In this document: piece by piece, positions 25,321 to 31,379 of the stretch
How positions within the stretch are numbered: position 1 is the first letter of the stretch
Layout: every line of letters starts with the position of its first letter
Source: Caldovatus aquaticus
GTDB taxonomy: Bacteria; Pseudomonadota; Alphaproteobacteria; Acetobacterales; Acetobacteraceae
DNA: 36,389 nucleotides
Assembly (NCBI RefSeq): GCF_019458025.1
Contig: NZ_JAHZUY010000009.1
Location: 1 to 36,389, forward strand
Direction: 5' to 3'
Translations under genes and position numbers: made by a program
Notes under the pieces: generated by a model
Database searches by the model: none
Seen by the model: the letters and a program-made list of their open reading frames with translations, nothing else
Told to the model about the DNA's origin: nothing

Positions 25321-26264
25321 TGGAGCTCCGCCGCTTCCGCCTGCGGCTCGATCCCCTCTCGCCCTTCGGCACGCCGCCGACCTCGGGCACGCTCTTCGGC
25401 CATCTCTGCTGGGCCAAGCGCGCGCACGAGGGGCGGGAGGCGCTGCGCGCCTGGCTCGCGCGGCTGCCCGCCGAGCCGGTCGCCCTGTCGGACCTCCTCC
25501 CGACGGATCACCTGCCGAGGCCCCTGCTCGCGCCCGGGTCCGCCGAGCCGGGCGAGGACGCGAAGACGCTGCGGAAGCGCCGCTACCTGCCGCTCGAGGC
25601 CTGGCGGCGGCTGCGCGTCGGCGCGACGGCGCGGGCGCTCGACGATCTGTTGCGGCGGGCCGGAGCGGATCCGGCCTTCCTCGAGCGCGCGCGCGTGCCG
25701 CACAACCGCATCGACCGCGCCTCCGGCAAGACGCCGGAGGCGGGCGGCGGCGGCCTCTGGTTCGCCGAGGACCTCTGGCCCGCAGCGGACGCGAAGGGCA
25801 ACGGCCGCACCGCGGCGGACCTCTACGTGCGCAGCGCGCTGCCGGCGCGGGAGGTGGAAGCGCTGCTCGCCCGCCTCGGCGAGACGGGCTTCGGCCGCGA
25901 CGCCTCGACCGGGCGCGGCCGCTTCCGCGTGGAAGGCAGCGAGCCCATGGGCTGGCTCGACGAGACGCCGAAGGGCTCCGGCGCGGCGCGCATGCTCTCC
26001 CTCTCGCAGGGCGTGGTCACGGCGAACATGCGCGCGCCGCGCTGGCGGCGCTTCGTGCTGTTCGGCAAGATCGGCCGGGAGATGACGGCCGAGGGCAAGC
26101 GGCCCTGGAAGCTGCCGCTGGTGCTCGCCGAGGCCGGGGCGACCTTCGCCCCCGCCGATGGCGGCCCCTACGGCGCCTGGATCACCGGCGTCCACCAGGA
26201 CGATCGGGAGATCGGCCACAACGCCTTCCACCTCGCCATTCCCTACACGGAGGCCGCCGCATGA
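25320..26264 (+). CDS. csm4: Csm4, 5'-handle-binding RAMP
   Basis: A 314-residue Cas5-like RAMP that binds the crRNA 5' tag and bridges to Cas10. The N-terminal 'RRFRLRLDPLSPFGTPPTSGTLFGHLCWAK' is typical (a Csm4 'S-D/G-TLFG-L' block), and the mid region has 'GFGRDASTGRGRFRV', the family G-rich loop. It is followed by 'GWITG/AWITGVHQ'-like C-terminal sequence. No catalytic motif is expected. ATG 25320 shares its A with the csm3 TGA; the stop overlaps csm5 as ATGA. Confidence 0.93.
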   Translation: MELRRFRLRLDPLSPFGTPPTSGTLFGHLCWAKRAHEGREALRAWLARLPAEPVALSDLLPTDHLPRPLLAPGSAEPGEDAKTLRKRRYLPLEAWRRLRVGATARALDDLLRRAGADPAFLERARVPHNRIDRASGKTPEAGGGGLWFAEDLWPAADAKGNGRTAADLYVRSALPAREVEALLARLGETGFGRDASTGRGRFRVEGSEPMGWLDETPKGSGAARMLSLSQGVVTANMRAPRWRRFVLFGKIGREMTAEGKRPWKLPLVLAEAGATFAPADGGPYGAWITGVHQDDREIGHNAFHLAIPYTEAAA

Positions 26265-27478
26265 ACGTCTATGCCGGCCCGCCGCGCGCGATGACGCGCG
26301 TGACGCTGCGCCTCGTGCCGCTGACGCCGGTGCACATCGGCGACGGGACGGAGATGCGGCTCGACGAGTATCTGCTGGAGGGGCCGCGCCGGGCGGGGCG
26401 GCGCTACGACGAGTTCGGCGAGGAGATCGAGGAACAGGCAGCCGAGGCGCCCCCGATGCTCTGCCGCTTCGACCAGGCGAAGGCGATGCGCGCCATGACA
26501 CCGGCGCAGCGCAGCGCCTTCCAGCGCGCGCTCGATGCCGGGCAGTTCGGCGAGGCGGCGCAGGCGCTGCGGGAGGCGGGCAGGGGGGCGATCGTCGAGC
26601 GGATTCCGATCTCGCCGCGCTCGGCCGCCGAGCTGACGAAGGCCTTCGATGACCCGCTCTCGCGCTCGGGCCAGGTGAAGCCTTTCGTGCGCAGCGGGGG
26701 GAAGCCCTACATCCCGGGCAGTTCGATCAAGGGCGCCTTCCGCACGGCGCTCGCCTCCGCCGCGCTGCCGCGCGACCGCGAGCCGCCGGGCGGGTGGCGC
26801 CACGAGAGCGCGCTCGAGGCGGCCTTCGGCCTCGATCCCAGGGACACGACGACCGATCCGCTCCGCTTCCTGCATGTCTCGGACGCCTTTCTGCCCGAGG
26901 GCGCGACGCTGATCGACCGCGTGGAGGTGATGGACCGCAAGAACCCCGAAGCGGGCAAGATGCAGATGCACTACGAGCGGACCCGCGCGCTGACGGATGG
27001 CGCGCAGGCGCCGGCCTTCACCGTCAGCCTGGAGGTGGACGGCCGGGCGAGGGAGAGCGCCTGTGTTGCGCACCAGGCCGCGCGCTTCGGGGCGGCGCAG
27101 CTTCTCGCGCGGTGCCGTGCGTTCCACGTCAAGCTGTTCAACGAGGAGCTGAAACGGTTCTTCGAAGGAACCGCCGAGACCAGGTCGAAACTGCTGCAAC
27201 GCCTGCGCGGGCATGTCGCGGACGGCAGGCCGCCCTTCACCCAGCAGGGTTGGGATGCCGACTTCGTCCTCCTCCGCCTCGGCCGGTTCGGGCATTTCGA
27301 GAGCAAGTCGCTCGAGGGCGTGCGTCGCGGCCACTTCCCGCAGGCGAAGAACCCCGCCGACAGGATCCGCAGACCCGGCGAATGGGGCCTGACGCGCACG
27401 GTGACGCGCGACGCCCGGGGCGACCCCATCCCCTTCGGCTGGGTGATCGGCTGGGTGGTAAAGGAGGAACGCGCATGA
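26261..27478 (+). CDS. csm5: Csm5, 3'-end RAMP
   Basis: A 405-residue RAMP that caps the 3' end of the crRNA in the Csm complex and recruits housekeeping nucleases for trimming in characterised systems. Landmarks: 'LRLVPLTPVHIGDGTEMRLDEY' (about 15-36), the RAMP block 'GKPYIPGSSIKGAFRTAL', and 'GWDADFVLLRLGRFGHFESKS' late in the protein. Length matches the family (about 350-420). It overlaps csm4 by 4 bases, and its stop overlaps the next CARF gene by 4 bases, with an AAAGGAGGAA ribosome-binding site inside its last codons for that gene. Confidence 0.93.
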   Translation: MNVYAGPPRAMTRVTLRLVPLTPVHIGDGTEMRLDEYLLEGPRRAGRRYDEFGEEIEEQAAEAPPMLCRFDQAKAMRAMTPAQRSAFQRALDAGQFGEAAQALREAGRGAIVERIPISPRSAAELTKAFDDPLSRSGQVKPFVRSGGKPYIPGSSIKGAFRTALASAALPRDREPPGGWRHESALEAAFGLDPRDTTTDPLRFLHVSDAFLPEGATLIDRVEVMDRKNPEAGKMQMHYERTRALTDGAQAPAFTVSLEVDGRARESACVAHQAARFGAAQLLARCRAFHVKLFNEELKRFFEGTAETRSKLLQRLRGHVADGRPPFTQQGWDADFVLLRLGRFGHFESKSLEGVRRGHFPQAKNPADRIRRPGEWGLTRTVTRDARGDPIPFGWVIGWVVKEERA

Positions 27479-28743
27479 GCCTCGTCCTCATCGCCTCGGT
27501 CGGCGGCTCGCCCAACCCCATCGCCTCGGCCATTGCGGCGAAGCGGCCCGAGCACGTGATCTTCCTCGCCACCGAGGCTTCCGGCGCCCAGCCCGGCTCG
27601 GCGGAGCAGATCCCCGATATCCTCACCAAGGCGCAGCGCCCGCAGCAGCCGCACGAAATTCTGATCGTCCCGCCCGACGAACCCGAGGCGATCTTCCTCG
27701 CGCTGCGCGAACGCCTGGAAAGGCTGCGCGCCGAACAGCCCCGCGCGCAGCTGCTCTTCGACTATACCGGCGGCACCAAGACCATGACCGGGGCGCTGTT
27801 CCAGGCCGCCATCGCAACGCCCGGCGCCCAGGTCCAGTTCATGCTCGGCCGGCGCGAGAACCTGGATCGCGTCAAGGACGGGACGGAGCGGCCCGTGCGC
27901 ATCGCCACCGACTGGCTGATCGCCGAACGGACCGAGGCCCGCCTGCGCGAAGCCTGGTCCACCCACGACTACGCCACCGCCGCCGCCGGCTTCGCGCAGC
28001 TCGCCGACGACCTCGGCGCGGACGAGAAGGCCCCGCCCGAGGCGCGCGCGCGCCTTGCCGACCTCGCCGCGGTCTCGCGCGCCTTCGACCTCTGGGACCG
28101 CTTCCGCCACGCGGAGGCGGCGGCCGACCTGCGCGCCCTCGCCGCGCGCCGCCCGGCGCTCGGGCCCTTCGCCGAGCAGGCGCAGGCCTGCGCGCGCAGC
28201 ATGCCCGCCCGCCTGCTCGACCTCTGGCGCAACGCCGAGCGCTGCGCCGCGCGCGGCCGCTACGACGACGCGGTGGCGCGGCTCTACCGCCTGACCGAAT
28301 GGATCGCGCAGTGGTGGCTCGCCCACCGGCACAAGATCGACCCCGACAAGGTGGACTGGTCCCGCATCACGCCGCAGGAGGTCGCGCGCGCCGGCCTCGG
28401 GGAGCAGGCCGGCAAGAAGACGCTTTCCGGCCTCATGCAGGCCTGGAAGCTGATCGCGGCGAAGGAGCCCGAGGGGCCGGTCGCGCGCTTCCTCGCCGCG
28501 CGCTTCCCGCACCGGGATCCGGAGAAGACCGGCGAGGGCCTCCTGCGCGACGTGCTCGATCTGCGCAACCGCTCCATCCTCGCCCACGGCGAGAGGCCGC
28601 TCGGCGAGGGGGAGTGGGAGAAGTGGCGCGCCTTCGCCGATCGGATGCGCGAGCAGGTGCTCGTGCCGCTGCTGCGCGCGGCCGGGGAGAACGCGAGCCT
28701 GCCGCCGCAACTGCCGCAGGATCCCGCCGCGCTCGGCCTCTGA
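27475..28743 (+). CDS. CARF-HEPN ribonuclease, Cas02710 family
   Basis: A 422-residue Csm6-like ancillary effector. The N-terminal CARF domain has 'LIASVGGSPNPIASAI' and the diagnostic D96-Y-T-G-G-T-K102 motif (LFDYTGGTKTMTGALF) of the Cas02710/TIGR02710 family, the cyclic oligoadenylate pocket. The C-terminal domain is HEPN: R364-N365 and H371 in LRNRSILAHG form the R-N-x-x-x-x-A-H RNase active site. It would cleave RNA non-specifically when Cas10 signals. Last gene of the Csm unit, start ATG 27475 with an excellent ribosome-binding site. The exact ring size recognised cannot be predicted. Confidence 0.9.
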   Translation: MSLVLIASVGGSPNPIASAIAAKRPEHVIFLATEASGAQPGSAEQIPDILTKAQRPQQPHEILIVPPDEPEAIFLALRERLERLRAEQPRAQLLFDYTGGTKTMTGALFQAAIATPGAQVQFMLGRRENLDRVKDGTERPVRIATDWLIAERTEARLREAWSTHDYATAAAGFAQLADDLGADEKAPPEARARLADLAAVSRAFDLWDRFRHAEAAADLRALAARRPALGPFAEQAQACARSMPARLLDLWRNAERCAARGRYDDAVARLYRLTEWIAQWWLAHRHKIDPDKVDWSRITPQEVARAGLGEQAGKKTLSGLMQAWKLIAAKEPEGPVARFLAARFPHRDPEKTGEGLLRDVLDLRNRSILAHGERPLGEGEWEKWRAFADRMREQVLVPLLRAAGENASLPPQLPQDPAALGL

Positions 28744-28761
28744 GCCGGCGGCCCGCTCTTT

Positions 28762-28795
28762 GACAGGGTGAAGACCGCGACAGGGTGAAGACCGC
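28762..28795. repeat. Tandem 17-base direct repeat between the two cas units
   Basis: GACAGGGTGAAGACCGC occurs twice in a row (28762-28778 and 28779-28795) directly after the Cas02710-family gene. The part TGAAGACCG is close to TGAAGAACG found in the reverse complement of the CRISPR repeat, but the match is short and may be chance. It could be a protein-binding site or a slippage product. Confidence 0.7.
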
Positions 28796-28800
28796 GGGGC

Positions 28801-28829
28801 GCCCCCCCCCAGGCCCGGGGGGAGGGGGC
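28801..28829. terminator. C9/G-run hairpin between csm and adaptation units
   Basis: A run of nine C (28802-28810) is followed by AGGCC and then runs of six and five G (28817-28822, 28824-28828), able to form a very stable stem. There is no T-tract, so it is not a textbook intrinsic terminator; it may still end or protect the csm transcript and separate it from cas2-cas1. Confidence 0.45.
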
Positions 28830-28841
28830 CGGGGCCCCGCG

Positions 28842-28890
28842 CCGCCACAACATTGCCGCGGCTGCGCGGTGCCGGCGGCGGACGCATAAG
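28842..28890 (+). promoter_or_regulatory. Predicted control element and promoter of the adaptation unit
   Basis: Second exact copy of CCGCCACAACATTGC (28842-28856), with a -10-like CATAAG at 28885-28890, 28 bases after the motif as in the cas6 copy. Transcription would then start at or within a few bases of the cas2 ATG (28898), so that message may be leaderless, consistent with the lack of a ribosome-binding site there. Function is inferred. Confidence 0.45.
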
Positions 28891-28897
28891 CGGCGCC

Positions 28898-29182
28898 ATG
28901 CCGCATCGCCGCCTGCATCTCCTCGCCTACGACATCGCGAGCCCCGCGCGCCTGCGCCGGGCCCTGCACACGGTGCGCGCCCACGCCGTCGGCGGGCAGA
29001 AATCGGCCCACGAGTGCTTCCTGACCGAGGCCGAGCGCCACGCCCTGCTCGCCCGGCTGCGGCGCCTGATCCATCCGCGCGCCGACCGCGTGCTCGCGCT
29101 CCGGCTCGACCCGCGCCTCGGGCAGCGCTCGCTCGGCATCGCCCGCCCGCCGGCGGACGGGCCGTTCCTGATCGTCGGCTAA
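28898..29182 (+). CDS. cas2: Cas2 (first copy)
   Basis: A 94-residue adaptation protein with the Cas2 ferredoxin fold; Cas2 dimers bridge two Cas1 dimers in the spacer integrase. The first strand 'LHLLAYDIASPARLRRAL' carries the conserved Asp (D12), followed by 'AHAVGGQKSAHECFLTEAE', 'LRRLIHPRADRVLALRLD'. Length is normal for Cas2. It shares 'YDIASP-R-LRR' and 'LIHPR-D-V-A' with the second Cas2 at 30954, so the two are paralogues. No ribosome-binding site is evident. It is followed by cas1 after 10 bases. Confidence 0.88.
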   Translation: MPHRRLHLLAYDIASPARLRRALHTVRAHAVGGQKSAHECFLTEAERHALLARLRRLIHPRADRVLALRLDPRLGQRSLGIARPPADGPFLIVG

Positions 29183-29192
29183 GGCCCGGGCG

Positions 29193-30191
29193 ATGGCGAC
29201 GCTGTTCCTCGATCGCCGCGAGGCCGTGATCGAGAGCGCGGCCGGCGCCCTGCTGGTGCGCGGCGGCGACGGCGCGCTCGCCCGCGCCCCCCTCGCGCTT
29301 GCGGAGCGGGTGGTACTGCGCGGGCCGGCGCGGATCTCGACCGGGGCCATCGCCGCGATCGCCGAGGCCGGCGCGGCGCTGCTCGTCCTCTCCGGCCGGC
29401 ACGGGCGGCCGGCGGCGGCGATGCTCGGCCGCGCCCATGCCGATGCGGCGATCCGGATCGGACAGTTCCGGCTCGCCCTCGACGGCGCGGCGCGGGTGCG
29501 GATCGCCGCGCTGCTCCTGCGCCGCAAGCTGGCGGGCCAGCGCCGGCTGCTCGGCCGGGCCCTGCAGCGCCGCCCCGACCGGCGTCTGCCGCTGCGCCGC
29601 GGTCTCGAGGCGCTGGCCGAGGCGCAGCACCGCCTGCGTCGCCTGGCCGCCGAGGGCGCGTCGCCGGCGCGGCTGATGGGCGTGGAGGGGGCGGCCGCTG
29701 CGGCCTATTTCGAGGCCTTCGCCGCCATCCTCCCGCCCGCGCTCGGCTTCGCCGGCCGCAACCGGCGCCCGCCGCGCGATCCGGTCAACGCCGCGCTCTC
29801 CCTCGCCTACACCCTCGGCCATTTCGAGGCGGTGCGCGAGGCGCACCTGGCCGGCCTCGACCCTGCGGTCGGCTTCCTGCACGCCCTGGCGCCGGGGCGG
29901 GAGAGCCTCGCCTGCGACCTCGTCGAGCCGCTGCGCCCGCATCTCGACCACCTGGTGTGGCGGCTGTTCGCCGAGGAGCGGCTGCGCGGCGCGCATTTCA
30001 CGCGCGACGGCGCGGCCTGCCTGCTCGGCAAGGCCGGGCGCCTCGCCTTCTATGCCGCGTGGGAGGAGGCGGCGGCGCCGCTGCGCCGCGCCCTGCGCCG
30101 GGGGCTGCGGCCGCTGGTGCGCGCGGCGCGCGCCGCCGCCGCCGAACTGTGCGCGGAGAGCACGGCCGATGCTGACGGCGCTGCACCTTGA
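29193..30191 (+). CDS. cas1: Cas1 integrase (catalytic copy)
   Basis: A 332-residue spacer integrase. The N-terminal beta domain starts 'TLFLDRREAVIESAAGALLV' and holds 'RVVLRGPARISTGAIAAIAEAGAALLVLS'. The catalytic alpha domain keeps the metal-binding residues: E165 (LMGVEGAAAAAYF), H230 (GFLHALAPGRESLACDL), D242 and E245 (CDLVEPLRPHLD). It should therefore be active. It overlaps the degenerate second cas1-like gene by 23 bases. A gene order of cas2-cas1-cas1-cas2 is not what is found in standard type III-A loci, where one of each is usual. Confidence 0.93.
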   Translation: MATLFLDRREAVIESAAGALLVRGGDGALARAPLALAERVVLRGPARISTGAIAAIAEAGAALLVLSGRHGRPAAAMLGRAHADAAIRIGQFRLALDGAARVRIAALLLRRKLAGQRRLLGRALQRRPDRRLPLRRGLEALAEAQHRLRRLAAEGASPARLMGVEGAAAAAYFEAFAAILPPALGFAGRNRRPPRDPVNAALSLAYTLGHFEAVREAHLAGLDPAVGFLHALAPGRESLACDLVEPLRPHLDHLVWRLFAEERLRGAHFTRDGAACLLGKAGRLAFYAAWEEAAAPLRRALRRGLRPLVRAARAAAAELCAESTADADGAAP

Positions 30192-30951
30192 CGGGGCCGA
30201 GCGGCCGGTCGCCGTGCTGCTCGAGGGCCCGGCGCTGCGGTTGCGTCGGCCCGCGGTGGCCGACGCCTTCGCGCCGCTCGCGCGCCTCGCCCGCGTGGTG
30301 GTGCACGGGACGCGGGTGCAGTGGCGGACCGAGGCGCTGCTCGCCTGCCTCGAAGCCGGCGTGCCGGTGGCGTTCCTCGGCCGGCGCGGGACGCTGGCGG
30401 GGCTGCTGCTGCCCCTGCGGCCGCCGTCGCAGCGCGCGGGCCTTGCGGCGGCGCTCGATGCGGCGGCGGCGCTGCCGGGCTTCCGGCGGCGGCTCGAGGA
30501 TCTGTGCCGGGCGGAGGAGCGGCGAGCCCTGCTTGCCGCGCTGCGGGCGGGTCCGGGGTGGAACTGCGCGGAGTTGCGGCCGGAGATCGTGCGGCGCCTG
30601 GCGGCGGCGCACGCCCCGGTGCCGGCGGCGGCGGAGGCGGTGCTGGCGCTGCTGCGCGGCCTGGCCGCGGCGCTGGTGGCGGAGGAGCTGGCGCGGCAGG
30701 GCGTGGGGCCGAACTTCCTGGTCCGCCGCAGCGGCGGCTTCCCCCTGGCCGAACGGCTCGGCGATGCGCTGGCCTGGCAGGTGTGGCCGCAGACCCTTGC
30801 GCTGCTGGCGCGGGCCGGCGCGGCTGACGCGGAGCGGCCGACGCCCGCCCTCCGGCGGGCGGCGATTGCGGCGCTCGAGGGCGCGGGGCTGCGGCCGGCC
30901 TGCCAGCAGATGCTGGCGCGGCTGGCGGCGGCGGTGGGCAGCGAGGTGTAG
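30169..30951 (+). CDS. Degenerate Cas1-like paralogue lacking the active site
   Basis: A 260-residue protein related to Cas1. Its N-terminal half aligns with the catalytic Cas1: 'LARVVVHGTRVQWRTEALLACLEAGVPVAFLGRRGT' matches the beta-domain block of the neighbour. In the alpha domain, the region equivalent to GFLH...LACDLVEP reads 'GVGPNFLVRRSGGFPLAERLGDALAW', so the catalytic His and Asp are replaced; I also find no equivalent of the catalytic Glu block. It is about 70 residues shorter. It is an intact frame, overlapping cas1 by 23 bases and followed by cas2 after 2 bases, so it is probably made as part of the unit. A structural partner of Cas1 is the most likely role (inference). Confidence 0.75.
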   Translation: MLTALHLDGAERPVAVLLEGPALRLRRPAVADAFAPLARLARVVVHGTRVQWRTEALLACLEAGVPVAFLGRRGTLAGLLLPLRPPSQRAGLAAALDAAAALPGFRRRLEDLCRAEERRALLAALRAGPGWNCAELRPEIVRRLAAAHAPVPAAAEAVLALLRGLAAALVAEELARQGVGPNFLVRRSGGFPLAERLGDALAWQVWPQTLALLARAGAADAERPTPALRRAAIAALEGAGLRPACQQMLARLAAAVGSEV

Positions 30952-30953
30952 CG

Positions 30954-31367
30954 ATGCGGGCACGGCGTGCGTGGATCATCGGCTACGACATCGCCTCCCC
31001 GCGGCGGCTGCGGCGGGTGGCGCGGCTGCTGGAGCGGCGGGCGGTTCGCATCCAGTATTCGCTCTTTGCCGGGTGCTGGACCGAGGCGGAGTTCGAGCGG
31101 CTTTGGAAGGAGCTGGCGGCGCTGATCCATCCGCGGCGCGACGACGTGCGCGCCTGGCCGGTGCCGGAGCCGCCGGAGGTAACGACGCTCGGCCAGGGGT
31201 TGCCGGACGGCGTGTGGCTGGGCGAGGGGCGCGTGCCGGGATTGCAGGAGGTGCTGGGTTTCGGCCAGGGCGAGGGCCGGCCGCGGGCGAGGCGGCGGAG
31301 GACAGCTTCGGCGGGGGCGTCGACTCCTGCGGACGCTTCCGGCAAGCTGTTGGCGGGAAAGGAGTAG
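30954..31367 (+). CDS. cas2: Cas2 (second copy, with C-terminal tail)
   Basis: A 137-residue Cas2. The first about 95 residues are a full Cas2 domain: 'AWIIGYDIASPRRLRRVARLLERRAVRIQYSLFAG' with D12, then 'LWKELAALIHPRRDDVRAWPV'. The last about 40 residues (from GFGQGEGRPRARRRRTASAG onward) are basic and low-complexity, beyond the usual Cas2 length. The stop lies only 12 bases before the first CRISPR repeat, so the DNA for this tail coincides with where the array leader should be. The gene starts 2 bases after the Cas1-like stop. Confidence 0.88.
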   Translation: MRARRAWIIGYDIASPRRLRRVARLLERRAVRIQYSLFAGCWTEAEFERLWKELAALIHPRRDDVRAWPVPEPPEVTTLGQGLPDGVWLGEGRVPGLQEVLGFGQGEGRPRARRRRTASAGASTPADASGKLLAGKE

Positions 31368-31379
31368 GCAGGGCGAGGT
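31268..31379 (+). promoter_or_regulatory. Candidate CRISPR leader, embedded in the cas2 tail
   Basis: There are only 12 bases between the second cas2 stop and repeat 1, too few for a leader. If the array is transcribed rightward, as spacer content and the repeat 3' end indicate, the leader must overlap the last about 100 bases of cas2. No AT-rich tract or clear promoter is visible, so transcription may instead continue from the adaptation unit. Confidence 0.3.
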
